Origin: Bacillota bacterium
GTDB taxonomy: Bacteria > Bacillota > Clostridia > Acetivibrionales > DSM-1351
Assembly (NCBI GenBank): GCA_023431385.1
Contig: JAEYWA010000169.1
Span: forward strand, 1 to 25,075
Length of the DNA: 25,075 bases
Reading direction: 5' to 3'
Part shown: positions 23,872 to 25,075 of the stretch, one piece after another
How positions within the stretch are numbered: the stretch's first letter is position 1
How the letters are laid out: every line of letters starts with the position of its first letter
Made by a program: the position numbers and the translations under genes
Notes under the pieces: model-generated
Database searches by the model: none
What the model was told of the DNA's origin: nothing
The model's input: the letters and a program-made list of their open reading frames with translations, nothing else

Positions 23872-23937
23872 TTCAGGAGTTTTTATGGCCGGATTAATCA
23901 GGAGCTTAATATAAGGCCTTAACTGCTCAGAACACTC

Positions 23938-23974
23938 AAAAAACCGTCTCGGTTAATTACCGGGACGGTTTTTT
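23938..23974 (+). terminator. Rho-independent terminator (bidirectional form)
   Basis: AAAAAACCGTCTCGG (23938-23952) and CCGGGACGGTTTTTT (23960-23974) form a 15-bp stem with one T-G pair and a 7-base loop. A-run and T-run on both sides. The stretch 23975-24179 beyond it shows no gene. Confidence 0.9.
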
Positions 23975-24179
23975 ATGGACGATATTTCTAGTGCAATTTA
24001 ATTTCACCTGTTTGATTCCTTTAATTCAACTCAGTATACAATCTATCAACCTATTCATTTTCCAGCCCTCTTTTCCATTTCAAACTTAGCTGATTAGCAA
24101 GCGGTAAATCCTTTCTTTAGTGGTACAAGTTCTCTCTGGATATATTGTAGTATATAAGATTTTTATAAGAATACCTTCC

Positions 24180-24208
24180 TTGAGCCTGTCATCAAACAAT
24201 GATATAAT
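24180..24208 (+). promoter_or_regulatory. Sigma-A promoter of the uridine kinase gene
   Basis: TTGAGC at 24180-24185 and TATAAT at 24203-24208 are spaced by 17 bases, 45 bases before the udk start. Confidence 0.7.
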
Positions 24209-24252
24209 CATGAAGAAAAAGAATAATAAATCAAATTTATGGAGAAACGGAC

Positions 24253-24876
24253 ATGGACCACGCAGTACTTATAGGAATAGCCGGAGGGACAGGCTCAGGT
24301 AAGACTACTCTTGCAAAGAGATTGAAGAATACTTTCGGTGATGATGTAGTACTCCTTTGCCAGGATTTTTACTATAATTCTTTTGATAGCCTAACCTTTG
24401 AAGAGAGAAAAAAGCTTAATTTTGACCACCCTGATGCTTTTGACAATAATCTTTTGATTGAACAGCTAAAGATACTTAAAAATTTCAAACCAATTGAACG
24501 CCCAACCTACTCCTTTGTGGAATATACGAGACTGGACGAAACCGTAAAAGAGGAGCCAAAACCCGTCATAATACTAGAGGGGATTCTGATTTTTGAAAAC
24601 CCGGAGTTGGCTGAATTGATGGATATTAAGGTGTTTGTTGATACAGATGCCGACATAAGGCTGACCAGAAGGCTTCTGAGGGATATTCATGAAAGAGGCA
24701 GAAATCTTGATTCTGTTATTAATCAGTACTTAAATACAGTTAAACCAATGCATGAAGCGTTTATTGAACCAAGCAAGAAACATGCCGATGTGATTATTCC
24801 AGAGGGTGGAATGAACAATGTTGCGTTTTCAATGCTTGTGGATAGAATAAAAAGCATTATTCGAAATTGGGGATGA
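24253..24876 (+). CDS. udk: Uridine kinase
   Basis: A 207-residue cytoplasmic pyrimidine-salvage kinase that phosphorylates uridine and cytidine to UMP and CMP with ATP or GTP. The P-loop GGTGSGKTT is at residues 11-19, followed by CQDFYYNSFDSLTFEER and the nucleoside-binding stretch FDHPDAFDN, then RPTYSFVEYTR, VIILEGILIFENPEL and RLTRRLLRDIHERGR with the lid arginines; PSKKHADVIIPEGG closes the fold. Length and motif order match Udk. ATG 24253 follows GGAG by about 8 bases. It has its own promoter and terminator, so it is a single-gene housekeeping unit. Confidence 0.95.
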   Translation: MDHAVLIGIAGGTGSGKTTLAKRLKNTFGDDVVLLCQDFYYNSFDSLTFEERKKLNFDHPDAFDNNLLIEQLKILKNFKPIERPTYSFVEYTRLDETVKEEPKPVIILEGILIFENPELAELMDIKVFVDTDADIRLTRRLLRDIHERGRNLDSVINQYLNTVKPMHEAFIEPSKKHADVIIPEGGMNNVAFSMLVDRIKSIIRNWG

Positions 24877-24921
24877 GCGGCTAATGTTTCAAATAAGGAC
24901 ATGAAAAAAGACACGCTTATA

Positions 24922-24943
24922 AAAGAGCCTTCAGGCTCTTTTT
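24922..24943 (+). terminator. Rho-independent terminator after udk
   Basis: AAAGAGCC (24922-24929) and GGCTCTTT (24934-24941) are a perfect 8-bp stem with loop TTCA, followed by a T-run to 24943. The intron begins seven bases later. Confidence 0.9.
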
Positions 24944-24949
24944 ACGTTT

Positions 24950-25075
24950 GTGCGTCCAGCGAAGCTGGAGCACACTTGCCAGTGTAAGTCTGGCACGGGT
25001 AATTACCAAGAAGCCCGTTAGCTAATCCCGGTGCATATCAGTAATGGTATGTGCTGAGCGGGAGGATAAAGTACC
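24950..25075 (+). mobile_element. 5' end of a group II intron (cut by window end)
   Basis: It begins with GTGCG, the usual first bases of bacterial group II introns, and continues with hairpin CCAGCGAAGCTGG, then GCCAGTGTAAGTCTGGCAC and CGGGTAATTACCAAGAAGCCCGTTAG, which fold and order like the start of domain I of known introns. It sits just after the udk terminator, the target type of group IIC introns. Reverse transcriptase and 3' end are beyond the window. A degraded relative lies at 1238. Confidence 0.75.

Noticed and set aside
23866..23904. Near-direct repeat GATTAAT(T)CAGGAG at the end of the alcohol dehydrogenase
   Set aside because: Only about 13 bases with a one-base indel; probably a small local duplication without function.
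24120..24302. 60-codon open frame overlapping the start of udk
   Set aside because: It overlaps udk in another frame, has no ribosome binding site and contains the promoter of udk; treated as a chance frame.

Overview
The window comes from a low-GC Gram-positive bacterium, most likely an anaerobic Clostridium or Ruminiclostridium-type Firmicute. The evidence is AT-rich intergenic DNA, strong AGGAGG-type ribosome binding sites, several GTG/TTG starts, an NADP-type secondary alcohol dehydrogenase that resembles the clostridial and thermoanaerobacterial enzymes, and group II intron sequence placed directly behind transcription terminators. The species assignment is inference; no rRNA or marker gene is present.

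Layout. Positions 1-99 hold the tail of a membrane protein and 398-1138 an M23 peptidase, followed by a terminator and a decayed 5' piece of a group II intron. Positions 1661-10971 hold a co-oriented catabolic cluster: ROK sugar kinase, ABC sugar-binding lipoprotein, two permeases, an amidohydrolase-2 protein, a cysteine desulfidase/serine dehydratase-like protein, a ROK repressor, and a divergent argininosuccinate-lyase-like enzyme, closed by a terminator at 11007-11083. A chemoreceptor gene (11210-13216) follows. On the minus strand lie a secreted PIG-L/ThuA-like protein (13723-16278) and a second ROK repressor (16458-17588) that share a putative operator. On the plus strand follow a TetR regulator with twin operators and an alpha/beta hydrolase, a small unknown membrane protein, then a block of AraC regulator, VOC protein and DUF5131 protein bounded by a direct duplication. 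The window ends with an alcohol dehydrogenase, uridine kinase, a terminator, and the 5' end of a second, cleaner group II intron that runs off the window.

How the genes may work together. The 1661-10971 cluster looks like uptake and breakdown of one conjugate that contains a sugar, an amide- or lactone-like bond, a cysteine or serine moiety, and a group released as fumarate. The enzyme classes would fit a thiol-sugar such as bacillithiol (Cys-GlcN-malate) or a related glycoconjugate. No gene in the window proves this, but the combination is unusual and is the best candidate here for an undescribed pathway. The transporter has no ATPase gene nearby and probably uses a shared one.
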